DNA of 64,000 nt from UBA1181 sp963626555 (lineage in GTDB: Bacteria; Bacteroidota; Bacteroidia; Bacteroidales; Paludibacteraceae): assembly GCA_963626555.1 (NCBI GenBank), contig CAVFXQ010000009.1, positions 1 through 64,000 of the forward strand, read 5' to 3'. A model generated the notes under the pieces. That model saw only the letters and a program-made list of their open reading frames with translations, did not search any database and was not told where the DNA came from. The stretch's first letter is position 1; each line of letters starts with the position of its first letter. The position numbers were made by a program, and so were the translations under genes. Positions 26,417-34,634 of this stretch are shown piece by piece.

Positions 26417-26471
26417 TGTCTGAAAAGACTAATATAATACAGTAGACACAGCGAAATGAGTGCGTATTGTT

Positions 26472-26540
26472 ATGGATTACAGAATTTCAAATATTAACAT
26501 TATTTCCTTGTTGCTTCTCTTGCGTTGCTTGAGGAAGTGA
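26472..26540 (+). CDS. leuL: branched-chain amino acid leader peptide
   Basis: This short frame encodes 22 residues. It contains five consecutive leucine codons (13-17, at 26508-26522: TTG TTG CTT CTC TTG), a sixth Leu at 20 and four isoleucine codons (5, 8, 10, 11). Ten of 22 codons are therefore Leu or Ile. Its stop codon at 26538-26540 falls inside an RNA segment that can pair with the left arm of a downstream terminator. This is the structure of a classical attenuation leader peptide, and it lies in front of leuA-leuC-leuD-cimA-like-leuB. The peptide itself probably has no function; its translation is the sensor. Confidence 0.85.
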   Translation: MDYRISNINIISLLLLLRCLRK

Positions 26541-26608
26541 GGAATGTATGCTAAAAAAAGATAGAGACAAAGCCTTTCTCACTTCCCCTGTGAGAGAGGT
26601 TTTTTTTT
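26533..26608 (+). promoter_or_regulatory. transcription attenuator of the leu operon
   Basis: The terminator is CCTTTCTCAC at 26573-26582 against GTGAGAGAGG at 26590-26599 (one G-U pair), with nine T at 26600-26608. The alternative antiterminator pairs GGAAGTGAG at 26533-26541, which overlaps the leader stop codon, with CTCACTTCC at 26578-26586, and the two structures exclude each other. A ribosome stalled at the Leu codons leaves 26533-26541 free, so the antiterminator forms. A ribosome reaching the stop codon covers it, so the terminator forms. leuA starts 74 bases after the T-run. Confidence 0.85.
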
Positions 26609-26682
26609 GTTTCTGTGTCCGATGACGACAGAGAACGCATAAGTTGAACGATGAATAACGAATAACAAAAAAACATACTATA

Positions 26683-28176
26683 ATGGCAGACAGATTATAT
26701 ATATTCGACACTACCCTGAGAGATGGTGAGCAAGTGCCTGGTTGTCAACTGAGCACAGTGGAAAAGATAGAGGTTGCACGTGCATTGGAGGCTTTGGGCG
26801 TCGATGTGATAGAGGCGGGTTTCCCTATCTCAAGTCCGGGCGATTTCAACTCAGTGGTCGAAATATCAAAGGTCGTTTCTAACCCTGTCGTTTGTGCGCT
26901 TACTCGTAGTGTTCAAAAAGACATTGACGTAGCGAGCGAAGCGTTGCAGTATGCCAAACGTAAACGAATACATACGGGTATCGGTACGTCCGACCAACAT
27001 ATTCGCTATAAATTCAACTCCAATAGGGAGGATATCTTAGAGCGTGCAATTGCAGCGACTAAGTATGCTAAGAAATATGTTGAGGACGTGGAGTTTTATT
27101 GCGAGGATGCAGGACGCACAGACAATGAATATTTGGCTCGTGTGGTTGAGGCTGTCATCAAGGCGGGCGCTACGGTTGTCAATATTCCCGACACTACGGG
27201 TTATTGTCTTCCTCAGGAGTTTGCCGCTAAGATACAATACTTGATGGAGCATGTTGATGGAGTACATAAGGCTACAATCTCAACTCACTGCCACAATGAT
27301 TTAGGTATGGCGACGGCTAATACTTTGGCGGGTGTCTTGGCAGGTGCACGTCAGGTCGAGGTTACAATCAATGGAGTGGGCGAGCGTGCAGGTAACACCT
27401 CTTTGGAGGAGGTTGTGATGGCTCTCCGATGCCACAAAGGTTTGAATATAGACACGGAAATTGATACGAAGCAGATTTATCATACAAGTCGCATCGTTTC
27501 TAATTTGATGAACATGCCTATCCAGATGAACAAGGCTATCGTCGGTCGGAATGCTTTTTCTCATTCGTCTGGAATTCACCAAGATGGTGTGTTGAAGAAC
27601 CTTTGCACCTACGAGATTATGGATCCAAAGGATGTTGGTATAGACAATAACTTGATTGTCTTAACGGCTCGAAGCGGTCGTGCCGCTCTTCGCCACCGTC
27701 TCAACGTGATGGGGTACACTGTCAGCGACGAGAAGTTGGATGAGATATACAAAGAGTTCCTTGTCTTGGCGGATAAGAAGAAGGAGATTCACGACGATGA
27801 CATTCGTATCTTGATGGGTGCGAGAGGAGATGGCGGAAAGGCTATAGAGATAGACTATCTCCGTGTCAACGCAGGTAAAGATGTTGAGCATACGGCAGAT
27901 TTGGGCTTGACTGTTCACGGTGAGAAGAAAACGGCCGTGGCAACAGGTAATGGTCCGGTAGATGCCACTATCAATGCACTAAAGAAGATTTTGGACAAGA
28001 AGATGACACTCAGCGAATTCACCATCCAATCAATCAATAAGGGAAGCAATGATGTGGCGAAAATACACATGCAGGTGGAATGTGATGGACACGTCTACTT
28101 TGGATTCGGAGCAAGCACAGACATTGTCGAAGGTTCTCTTCAGGCCTACGTTGATGCGCTCAACAAATTTATGTAA
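26683..28176 (+). CDS. leuA: 2-isopropylmalate synthase
   Basis: LeuA condenses acetyl-CoA with 2-oxoisovalerate, the first committed step of leucine synthesis. The 497-residue protein has the HMGL-like TIM barrel with FDTTLRDGEQVPGCQL near 8-23, STHCHNDLGMATANTLAG near 200, and NGVGERAGNTSLEEV near 227. The C-terminal allosteric LeuA-dimer region starts near 385 and would bind leucine. Length is typical. It is the first gene after the attenuator and is followed by leuC, leuD, a second synthase and leuB, so it is controlled both by attenuation and probably by feedback. Confidence 0.96.
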   Translation: MADRLYIFDTTLRDGEQVPGCQLSTVEKIEVARALEALGVDVIEAGFPISSPGDFNSVVEISKVVSNPVVCALTRSVQKDIDVASEALQYAKRKRIHTGIGTSDQHIRYKFNSNREDILERAIAATKYAKKYVEDVEFYCEDAGRTDNEYLARVVEAVIKAGATVVNIPDTTGYCLPQEFAAKIQYLMEHVDGVHKATISTHCHNDLGMATANTLAGVLAGARQVEVTINGVGERAGNTSLEEVVMALRCHKGLNIDTEIDTKQIYHTSRIVSNLMNMPIQMNKAIVGRNAFSHSSGIHQDGVLKNLCTYEIMDPKDVGIDNNLIVLTARSGRAALRHRLNVMGYTVSDEKLDEIYKEFLVLADKKKEIHDDDIRILMGARGDGGKAIEIDYLRVNAGKDVEHTADLGLTVHGEKKTAVATGNGPVDATINALKKILDKKMTLSEFTIQSINKGSNDVAKIHMQVECDGHVYFGFGASTDIVEGSLQAYVDALNKFM

Positions 28177-28229
28177 GATAATATTGTCCTAATATAATAA
28201 GAGTTTATACTGTATAATTTCTAACCAAT

Positions 28230-29624
28230 ATGAACACGTTATTCGATAAAATCTGGGATTCACATGTGGTTTCTCAAGTAGTCGACGGTCCTACGCAACT
28301 CTATATCGACCGCCTTTACTGTCATGAGGTTACCTCTCCACAGGCTTTTACGGGCATGCGCGAAAGAGGACTGAAATGTTTCCGTCCTAAGCAGATTTTT
28401 TGTATGCCAGATCACAACACGCCTACGCATGATCAGGATAAGCCTATAGAGGATCCTGTTTCAAGAAAGCAGGTTGACACGCTTGCTAAGAATGCTGCAG
28501 ACTTCGGTTTGACTCATTTCGGAATGTTGAACGATCATAATGGTGTGATTCATGTGGTTGGTCCAGAACGTGGCCTTTCTTTGCCAGGAATGACCATTGT
28601 ATGTGGAGACTCTCATACTTCAACTCATGGTGCTATGGGTGCTGTTGCATTCGGTATCGGTACTTCTGAGGTTGAGATGGTAATGGCGAGCCAATGTATC
28701 CTTCAATCAAAGCCAAAGTCGATGAGAATCAACATCAACGGCGAGTTGAAGAAAGGTGTAACTGCAAAAGACGTTGCTCTCTATATCATGAGTAAGATGA
28801 CAACCTCGGGTGCTACAGGTTATTTTGTAGAATACTCAGGGTCTGTTGTGAAGAACCTCACGATGGAAGGTCGTTTGACCCTTAGCAACTTGACTATCGA
28901 GATGGGTGCTCGTGGAGGATTTATCGCTCCTGACGAGACAACATTTGAGTATTTGAAGGGTCGTGAATATGCTCCTAAGGGTGCTGACTGGGATAAAGCC
29001 GTTGCATTCTGGAGAACATTGAAGAGTGGAGATGATGCAGTATTTGACAAGGAGATCAATTTTGATGCTGCGGATATTGAACCAATGGTTACCTATGGAA
29101 CAAATCCAGGTATGGGTATGGGTATTTCTCAACATATTCCTACTTTGGACACTATTGATGCGGCAGGTCAAATCTCTTTCAAGAAGAGTTTGGACTATAT
29201 GGGATTCGCTCCTGGAGACAGCCTCTTAGGCAAGAAAGTTGACTATGTGTTCTGTGGATCATGTACCAACGGTCGTATCGAAGACTTCCGTGCTTTCGCT
29301 TCTATTGTGAAGGGAAAGAAGAAGGCAGAGAATATCACTTGTTGGTTGGTGCCAGGATCATGGATGGTTGATAAGCAGATTAGAGAAGAAGGTTTGGATA
29401 AGATCTTCGAGGAAGCGGGATTCCAACTTCGTCAACCAGGGTGTTCAGCATGTTTGGCTATGAACGACGATAAGATCCCAGCAGGGAAGTTGAGCGTTTC
29501 TACTTCAAACCGTAATTTCGAGGGTCGTCAGGGTCCAGGTGCGCGCACCGTTTTGGCTAGTCCATTGGTAGCGGCTGCTGCAGCCATTACAGGTGTTATC
29601 ACCGATCCACGTACATTGATTTAA
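28230..29624 (+). CDS. leuC: 3-isopropylmalate dehydratase large subunit
   Basis: LeuC, with LeuD, isomerises 2- to 3-isopropylmalate using a [4Fe-4S] cluster; the same enzyme can isomerise citramalate. The 464-residue protein has CGDSHTSTHGAMGAVAFGIGTSEVEM near 127, the cluster cysteines in VFCGSCTNGRIEDFRAF near 339 and GCSACLAMN near 408, and SNRNFEGRQG near 426. Length is normal. It starts 53 bases after leuA and 26 bases before leuD. Confidence 0.97.
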   Translation: MNTLFDKIWDSHVVSQVVDGPTQLYIDRLYCHEVTSPQAFTGMRERGLKCFRPKQIFCMPDHNTPTHDQDKPIEDPVSRKQVDTLAKNAADFGLTHFGMLNDHNGVIHVVGPERGLSLPGMTIVCGDSHTSTHGAMGAVAFGIGTSEVEMVMASQCILQSKPKSMRININGELKKGVTAKDVALYIMSKMTTSGATGYFVEYSGSVVKNLTMEGRLTLSNLTIEMGARGGFIAPDETTFEYLKGREYAPKGADWDKAVAFWRTLKSGDDAVFDKEINFDAADIEPMVTYGTNPGMGMGISQHIPTLDTIDAAGQISFKKSLDYMGFAPGDSLLGKKVDYVFCGSCTNGRIEDFRAFASIVKGKKKAENITCWLVPGSWMVDKQIREEGLDKIFEEAGFQLRQPGCSACLAMNDDKIPAGKLSVSTSNRNFEGRQGPGARTVLASPLVAAAAAITGVITDPRTLI

Positions 29625-29650
29625 GTCGAAAACCACAAAAGAGAAAAACA

Positions 29651-30241
29651 ATGAAACAAAAATTTGATATAATCACGAGTAGCTGCATTCCTCTGCCATT
29701 AGAGAATGTGGACACCGATCAGATCATTCCAGCTCGTTTTTTGAAAGCAACAGACAAAGCTGGATTTGGTGACAACCTCTTCCGTGACTGGAGATATGAC
29801 AAAGATGGAAACCCAATCAAGAGTTTCGTTTTGAACGACCCAACCTATAGCGGTTGCATCCTCGTTGCAGGAAAGAATTTCGGTAGTGGAAGTAGCCGTG
29901 AACATGCAGCTTGGGCTATCGCAGGATATGGATTCCGTGTCGTAATCTCAAGTTTTTTCGCCGATATACACAAGAACAACGAGTTGAACAACTTTGTGTT
30001 GCCAGTTGTTGTTTCAGAGCAGTTCCTCGCTGAACTCTTCGCAAGCATCAAGGCAAATCCTAAAATGGAGGTGAAGGTAGACTTGCCTAATCAGACAGTT
30101 ACAAATTTGGCTACTGGCAAGAGTGAGAAATTTGAGATCAATGCCTACAAGAAGGAGTGTCTGATGAATGGTTATGATGACATCGATTACTTGTTGAGCA
30201 AGAAGTCGTTGATTGAAGAGTACGAGGAAAAACATAAATAA
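29651..30241 (+). CDS. leuD: 3-isopropylmalate dehydratase small subunit
   Basis: LeuD provides the swivelling domain that closes the active site of LeuC. The 196-residue protein has PLPLENVDTDQIIPARFLK near 16, and the substrate-specificity loop region NFGSGSSREHAAWAI near 76-90, both conserved in LeuD. Length is typical for the bacterial small subunit. It is followed after 16 bases by a second 2-isopropylmalate-synthase-like gene. Confidence 0.96.
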   Translation: MKQKFDIITSSCIPLPLENVDTDQIIPARFLKATDKAGFGDNLFRDWRYDKDGNPIKSFVLNDPTYSGCILVAGKNFGSGSSREHAAWAIAGYGFRVVISSFFADIHKNNELNNFVLPVVVSEQFLAELFASIKANPKMEVKVDLPNQTVTNLATGKSEKFEINAYKKECLMNGYDDIDYLLSKKSLIEEYEEKHK

Positions 30242-30257
30242 GTAGAGAGGAGTCGCA

Positions 30258-31766
30258 ATGGAGATAATGGACACAACCCTTCGTGATGGGGAACAGACCT
30301 CCGGTGTCTCTTTCGCTCCGCATGAAAAGCTTGGCATAGCCCAAATGTTATTGGAAACATTGGGTGTAGACCGGGTGGAGGTTGCCTCCGCCCGGGTTTC
30401 TGCGGGTGAGTTTGATGCGGTGAAGCGCATAGCCGATTGGGCGAAGGTGGCAGGTTATCTCGACCGTGTAGAGGTGTTGGCTTTTGTAGATAAAGGCACT
30501 TCCCTCGAATGGATTGAAAAGGTGGGCTGTAAAGTGATGAACCTCCTTACGAAAGGGTCAAAGAAACATGTAGAGGGTCAGTTGCGCAAAACTACTGCAC
30601 AGCACATTGCTGATGTGCGAGATGCTGTTCTGGAGGCGCATAGGCACGGCATCGCTGTCAATCTTTATATGGAAGATTGGAGCAATGGTATGATTCACTC
30701 TCGTGATTATGTTTATGAATATCTTGATGCGATTGCCGATTTACCTGTTAAAAGAGTAATGTTGCCCGATACCTTGGGTATTCTGAATCCTTGCCAAACG
30801 TATGAATTTTGCAAGGATATGGTGAGTCGTTATCCGAATTATCATTTTGATTTTCACGCACATAATGATTACGACCTTGCTTTGGGGAATGTCTTTATGG
30901 CGGCGAGTGCAGGCATTCAGGGGTTGCACACCACTGTGAATGGTTTGGGAGAGAGAGCAGGAAATGCTCCGATGACAAGTGTTGTAGCCGTTTTACACGA
31001 CCAACTCAATATCAAAACTCAAATCAGAGAAGATAAAATATATCAAATCAGCAAATTAGTTGAGACTTATTCCAGCGTTCGTATTCCGAATAACAAGCCA
31101 ATTATCGGAGACAATGTTTTCACTCAGTGTGCTGGAGTTCATGCTGACGGTGATTCCAAAGGCGACCTTTATGTCAACGCACTCCTTCCAGAACGGTTTG
31201 GTAGACAGCGCGAGTATGCGCTTGGTAAAGTGTCTGGAAGAGCCAATATCCGCAAGAATATTGAGGAATTGGGCATTGTGTTAGACGAAGAGTCTATGGA
31301 TAAAGTGACGAAACGTATCATCGAATTGGGGGACAAGAAGCAAATTGTCACTCAGGACGAGTTACCATATATCATATCGGATGTGTTGAAGCATCCTGTT
31401 GAAAAACAAAAGATTAGAATGATTAACTATTCCCTTTCTCTCACTCATGGCTTACGTCCAGTTGCTACTGTGAAGATTGAAGTGGAAGGTGAGGTCTATC
31501 AGACTACAGCTCCAGGGGATGGTCAGTATGATGCGTTCTCGAAGGCATTGTGGAAAATCTACAAACAATTAGGCAAGCCGACGCCGGAATTGATAGACTA
31601 TGCTGTAATCATTCCACCAGGGGGAAAGACGGATGCACTTGTGCATACGACGATTACTTGGAAATTCAAAGACCGTGTGTTCAAGACTCATGGATTGGAT
31701 GCCGACCAGACTGAGGCTGCCATCCAAGCAACAGAGAAAATGTTAAACTTAATAGAAGAGAAATAA
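30258..31766 (+). CDS. probable citramalate synthase (LeuA paralogue)
   Basis: The 502-residue protein is a paralogue of LeuA: MDTTLRDGEQTSGVSFAPHE near 4, FDFHAHNDYDLALGNVFMA near 195, GLGERAGNAPMTSVVAVLHD near 227, and a C-terminal regulatory domain. The barrel resembles CimA/homocitrate-type synthases more than LeuA. In the leu operon, citramalate synthase makes sense: LeuCD and LeuB can convert citramalate to 2-oxobutyrate for isoleucine, and the leader peptide holds Ile as well as Leu codons. Homocitrate synthase or a second isopropylmalate synthase are alternatives. It overlaps the leuB start by one base. Confidence 0.75.
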   Translation: MEIMDTTLRDGEQTSGVSFAPHEKLGIAQMLLETLGVDRVEVASARVSAGEFDAVKRIADWAKVAGYLDRVEVLAFVDKGTSLEWIEKVGCKVMNLLTKGSKKHVEGQLRKTTAQHIADVRDAVLEAHRHGIAVNLYMEDWSNGMIHSRDYVYEYLDAIADLPVKRVMLPDTLGILNPCQTYEFCKDMVSRYPNYHFDFHAHNDYDLALGNVFMAASAGIQGLHTTVNGLGERAGNAPMTSVVAVLHDQLNIKTQIREDKIYQISKLVETYSSVRIPNNKPIIGDNVFTQCAGVHADGDSKGDLYVNALLPERFGRQREYALGKVSGRANIRKNIEELGIVLDEESMDKVTKRIIELGDKKQIVTQDELPYIISDVLKHPVEKQKIRMINYSLSLTHGLRPVATVKIEVEGEVYQTTAPGDGQYDAFSKALWKIYKQLGKPTPELIDYAVIIPPGGKTDALVHTTITWKFKDRVFKTHGLDADQTEAAIQATEKMLNLIEEK

Positions 31767-32836
31767 TGAAACTAAATCTTGCAGTTTTACCAGGCGACGG
31801 TATCGGACCAGAAGTGGTTGGCGTTGCCCTTGATGTTGTGAAAGCTATCGCAAAGAAGTTCAACCACGAGTTGACATACGATACTGCTCTTGTTGGTGCG
31901 TGTGCAATTGACAAATACGGTGATGCTTACCCAGATTCTACTCACGAGCTTTGTATGAAGTCTGACGCAGTGCTTTTCGGTGCTGTTGGTGATCCTCGTT
32001 ACGATAACAACCCAACTTCAAAAGTGCGTCCTGAGCAAGGTTTGCTCGCTATGCGTAAGAAATTAGGTCTCTACGCCAATCTTCGTCCAGTTGAAACTTA
32101 TAAATCGCTTGTTAAAGCTTCTCCATTGAAAGAGGAGTTGGTTGACGGTGCAGATTTCCTCTGCGTTCGTGAGTTGACAGGTGGTATGTATTTCGGAGAG
32201 AAGGGCCGTAAGGAGAACGGAACTGTTGCATACGATACTTGTATCTACAGCCAAAAAGAGGTAGACCGTATCTTGAAACTTTCTTTTGAGTATGCTATGA
32301 GAAGAAGAAAACACCTGACTATCGTTGATAAGGCAAACGTGTTGGAGTCTTCAAGACTTTGGAGAGAGCGTGGACAAGAGATGGAGAAAAACTATCCAGA
32401 GGTAAAGACAGACTATATGTTTGTTGATAATGCTGCAATGCAGTTGGTTCGTTGCCCTAAGTTCTTCGACGTTATGGTAACTGAGAACACATTTGGTGAT
32501 ATCTTGACAGACGAGGCCAGTGTGATCGCAGGTTCAATGGGACTTTTGGCTTCTGCATCAGTAGGAGAGCATACAAGTTTGTTTGAGCCAATCCACGGAA
32601 GTTACCCACAGGCAGCAGGAAAAGACATTGCCAACCCATTGGCAGCAGTTCTTTCGGCCGCTATGATGTTCGAGTATGCATTCAATGCAAAGGCTGAGGG
32701 AGCATTGATTCGTGAGGCAGTAGCAGCATCATTGAACGCTGCTGTTGTAACAGAGGATCTTGCCCTTGAAGGAGCAAAGAAATACAAGACGAGTGAAGTC
32801 GGCAAATGGTTGGTCGACTATATCTCAAATAAATAA
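31766..32836 (+). CDS. leuB: 3-isopropylmalate dehydrogenase
   Basis: LeuB oxidatively decarboxylates 3-isopropylmalate to 2-oxoisocaproate with NAD. The 356-residue protein has the opening LNLAVLPGDGIGPEVV, then RPEQGLLAMRKKLGLYANLRPV near 93, RELTGGMYFG near 134, DKANVLESSRLWRE near 189, and EPIHGSYPQAAGKDIANPLA near 273. All substrate-binding signatures are present. Its ATG overlaps the stop codon of the upstream synthase (TAATG), which implies translational coupling. It closes the operon and is followed by a terminator-like hairpin. Confidence 0.97.
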   Translation: MKLNLAVLPGDGIGPEVVGVALDVVKAIAKKFNHELTYDTALVGACAIDKYGDAYPDSTHELCMKSDAVLFGAVGDPRYDNNPTSKVRPEQGLLAMRKKLGLYANLRPVETYKSLVKASPLKEELVDGADFLCVRELTGGMYFGEKGRKENGTVAYDTCIYSQKEVDRILKLSFEYAMRRRKHLTIVDKANVLESSRLWRERGQEMEKNYPEVKTDYMFVDNAAMQLVRCPKFFDVMVTENTFGDILTDEASVIAGSMGLLASASVGEHTSLFEPIHGSYPQAAGKDIANPLAAVLSAAMMFEYAFNAKAEGALIREAVAASLNAAVVTEDLALEGAKKYKTSEVGKWLVDYISNK

Positions 32837-32873
32837 AAAACATTTGCAAAAGTTTCTAACTTATTGAACAGTG

Positions 32874-32907
32874 GGCGCATCGATGAGATATCTGGTGCGC
32901 CTCTTTT
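32874..32907 (+). terminator. putative leu operon terminator
   Basis: GGCGCA at 32874-32879 pairs with TGCGCC at 32896-32901, followed by TCTTTT. The loop of 16 bases is long, so confidence is moderate. Confidence 0.5.
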
Positions 32908-32909
32908 AG

Positions 32910-33059
32910 ATGAATCAATCTGCCGATGATGCGCTGAAGCAGATTGTCTTGAAGCGATATTCAGACCGTTTTGATTTGTACCACTATCCAATTGTGAAGG
33001 TTGGAATTACATTCGATAGGGAAACGCATAGTTTGGGGGAGTGGAAGGTTGAGGGGTGA
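32910..33059 (+). pseudogene. C-terminal remnant of AAA-ATPase_like/PDDEXK_9 protein
   Basis: A 49-codon open frame reads DDALKQIVLKRYSDRF, then KVGITFDRETHSLGEWKVEG. This matches the typical end of Bacteroidota proteins that join an AAA-ATPase_like domain to a DUF1703/PDDEXK_9 nuclease domain (family ends such as ALKQI..KxY and GxNF...R...W.V). The rest of the protein, some 450 residues, is missing. It is not likely to be functional. A MITE-like element starts 12 bases further on. Confidence 0.7.
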
Positions 33060-33071
33060 AGAATAAATTTA

Positions 33072-33205
33072 ACTATTGCTGTCCGCTAAAACTTTTTCAA
33101 GCATAAAAAACAAGGGCGCTTTTAAAATTTCCATCCGCAACACCTATTTACTGGCCTTGCGGACGGTTTTTCTCGCTGTTCGGATATTTAGCGGACAGCA
33201 ATAGT
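33072..33205. mobile_element. 134-bp MITE-like element
   Basis: ACTATTGCTGTCCGCTAAA at 33072-33090 is the perfect 19-bp reverse complement of 33187-33205. The interior has no coding capacity. A subterminal inverted pair, TCCGCAA at 33134-33140 and TTGCGGA at 33157-33163, repeats the TCCGC core of the ends, as expected for transposase-binding sites. No clear target duplication was seen. The parent transposon cannot be named from memory. Confidence 0.7.
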
Positions 33206-33401
33206 ATCAATTCTTTTCCCCTTTCCCCCCATTCTTTGTCAAAATAGGAACAAAAATTTGCTGTTAAAAAATAAAATTCTTCTTTTGCATCGTCTTCAAG
33301 AAAAGACTGACGAATGAGGCTTTGTGTCGTGTTTGTTTAGCGTAATTATTTGATAGACAGAGTGTAATGTCGTGTGTTCTGACGTGTAAAAGTGTTTTGA
33401 G

Positions 33402-34550
33402 ATGAAGAAAACGATGAATTGTGAACCTATCTTGACGATTACGGGATCCGACAGTGTCGGCGGCTCTGGAATCCAAGCGGATATCAAGACAATCTCGTCG
33501 TTGGGAGGCTACGCTGCCTCTGCTATCACCGCAGTGACGGTACAGAATACAGTGGGTATTCAGGAGGTGTTCGACCTTCCTGTTGAAATCGTTGAGCAAC
33601 AGATTCGCGCTGTGATGGAAGACCTTGCTCCTAAGGTGGTGAAAGTGGGTCTGCTTCGCAATGAAGCTTCCATCCTTTCCATTTCAAGTCTCTTGAAGCA
33701 CTACCAACCTCGCTTTGTGGTGTGCGATCCTGGAATTGTTTCTATTCACGGTGATGTCCTTATGGATCGCTGGACGCTTAGTATATTGAAAAAGAATCTA
33801 TTCCCTCTTTGCTCTGTGGTGAATCTGAAGAGTGAGGCCGCTTCCTATCTACTCAATCGAAAAATTGAGAGTGAGGATGCTATGGTTGAGGTGGCTCAAC
33901 TGCTTGTAGATCAAGGGTGTAATGCCGTTCTATTACAGAGTCCAAGTGCGATGGGTGACCGACATACTGATGTTCTGGTGAGATACGGAAGCGATGAGCC
34001 AACCTATTTCTCATCTCCTGGTATCATTGAGAGAAACTCGCATGGTGTGAGTGGTGCTTTCTCAGCGGCTATCGCTACTTTTCTTTCAACGGGGACTGAC
34101 CTTCAAACGGCAGTCTCGAAAGCGCGAGAATATGTCAACCGATTGGTGATTTATTCGTTGGATATGAAATTGGGTCATGGCGGTAGATTGCTCAATCACG
34201 CTGGCAAACGGATGGTTTCAACTCACTTGGTGGAACTCTACAACAAACTGATGAGCGAGATTATGCTTCATGGCAAAGAGAATAGCGATGTCGCTTTTTA
34301 TGCTGATAAACTCAATGTTAGTACTCGCTATTTGGCTGAGGTGACCAAAAAGGTGGTGGGGCGTTCACCGAAAGATCTGATTCGCGACCACTTGATTCAA
34401 GAGATCGAAGTGGAACTCAAAAGCGACAACAAAAACATGCAGGAAGTGGCTTATAAATTTGGATTCTCCTCGCAGGCACAGTTTACAAAATTCTTCAAGC
34501 AGATGAGAGGTTGTCCGCCAAGTGAGTTCAGAAATTCTAATCGTCAATAA
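33402..34550 (+). CDS. pyridoxine/HMP kinase fused to AraC-type HTH domain
   Basis: The 382-residue protein has an N-terminal ThiD/PdxK2-type kinase (ILTITGSDSVGGSGIQADIKT near 9, then NTVGIQEV, and the anion-hole region HGVSGAFSAAIATFLS near 215), about residues 5-265. The C-terminal part, about 280-382, is an AraC-type double helix-turn-helix (DVAFYADKLNVSTRYLAEVTKKVVG, then EVAYKFGFSSQAQFTKFFKQMRG). Because pdxS and pdxT follow at once, it is more likely to phosphorylate pyridoxine/pyridoxal than hydroxymethylpyrimidine. The fusion suggests a kinase that also regulates transcription in response to B6 vitamers. Confidence 0.85.
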   Translation: MKKTMNCEPILTITGSDSVGGSGIQADIKTISSLGGYAASAITAVTVQNTVGIQEVFDLPVEIVEQQIRAVMEDLAPKVVKVGLLRNEASILSISSLLKHYQPRFVVCDPGIVSIHGDVLMDRWTLSILKKNLFPLCSVVNLKSEAASYLLNRKIESEDAMVEVAQLLVDQGCNAVLLQSPSAMGDRHTDVLVRYGSDEPTYFSSPGIIERNSHGVSGAFSAAIATFLSTGTDLQTAVSKAREYVNRLVIYSLDMKLGHGGRLLNHAGKRMVSTHLVELYNKLMSEIMLHGKENSDVAFYADKLNVSTRYLAEVTKKVVGRSPKDLIRDHLIQEIEVELKSDNKNMQEVAYKFGFSSQAQFTKFFKQMRGCPPSEFRNSNRQ

Positions 34551-34634
34551 TTAAAGTTGGAAAATAAGGTTGTGTACATATCAACTAAAACTCAATATGA
34601 TAATTTATAAAAAAATAAATAAAATAAAAATACA

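Noticed and set aside
26394..26440. TTGAC...TATAAT as a sigma-70 type promoter for the leu leader
   Set aside because: The spacing is 24 bases, not 17, and this phylum uses TTTG/TAnnTTTG promoters; no convincing promoter was found.
26487..26711. 74-codon frame on the minus strand over the leu leader
   Set aside because: The plus strand carries a leader peptide and two competing stems; the opposite frame runs through the T-run and into leuA and has no domain.
29014..29240. Possible second gene overlapping leuC
   Set aside because: It is a shadow frame of leuC, which is complete with all cluster cysteines.
33134..33163. CRISPR-like or terminator repeat near 33.1 kb
   Set aside because: The short inverted pair lies inside the MITE-like element and occurs once; there are no spacers and no cas genes.
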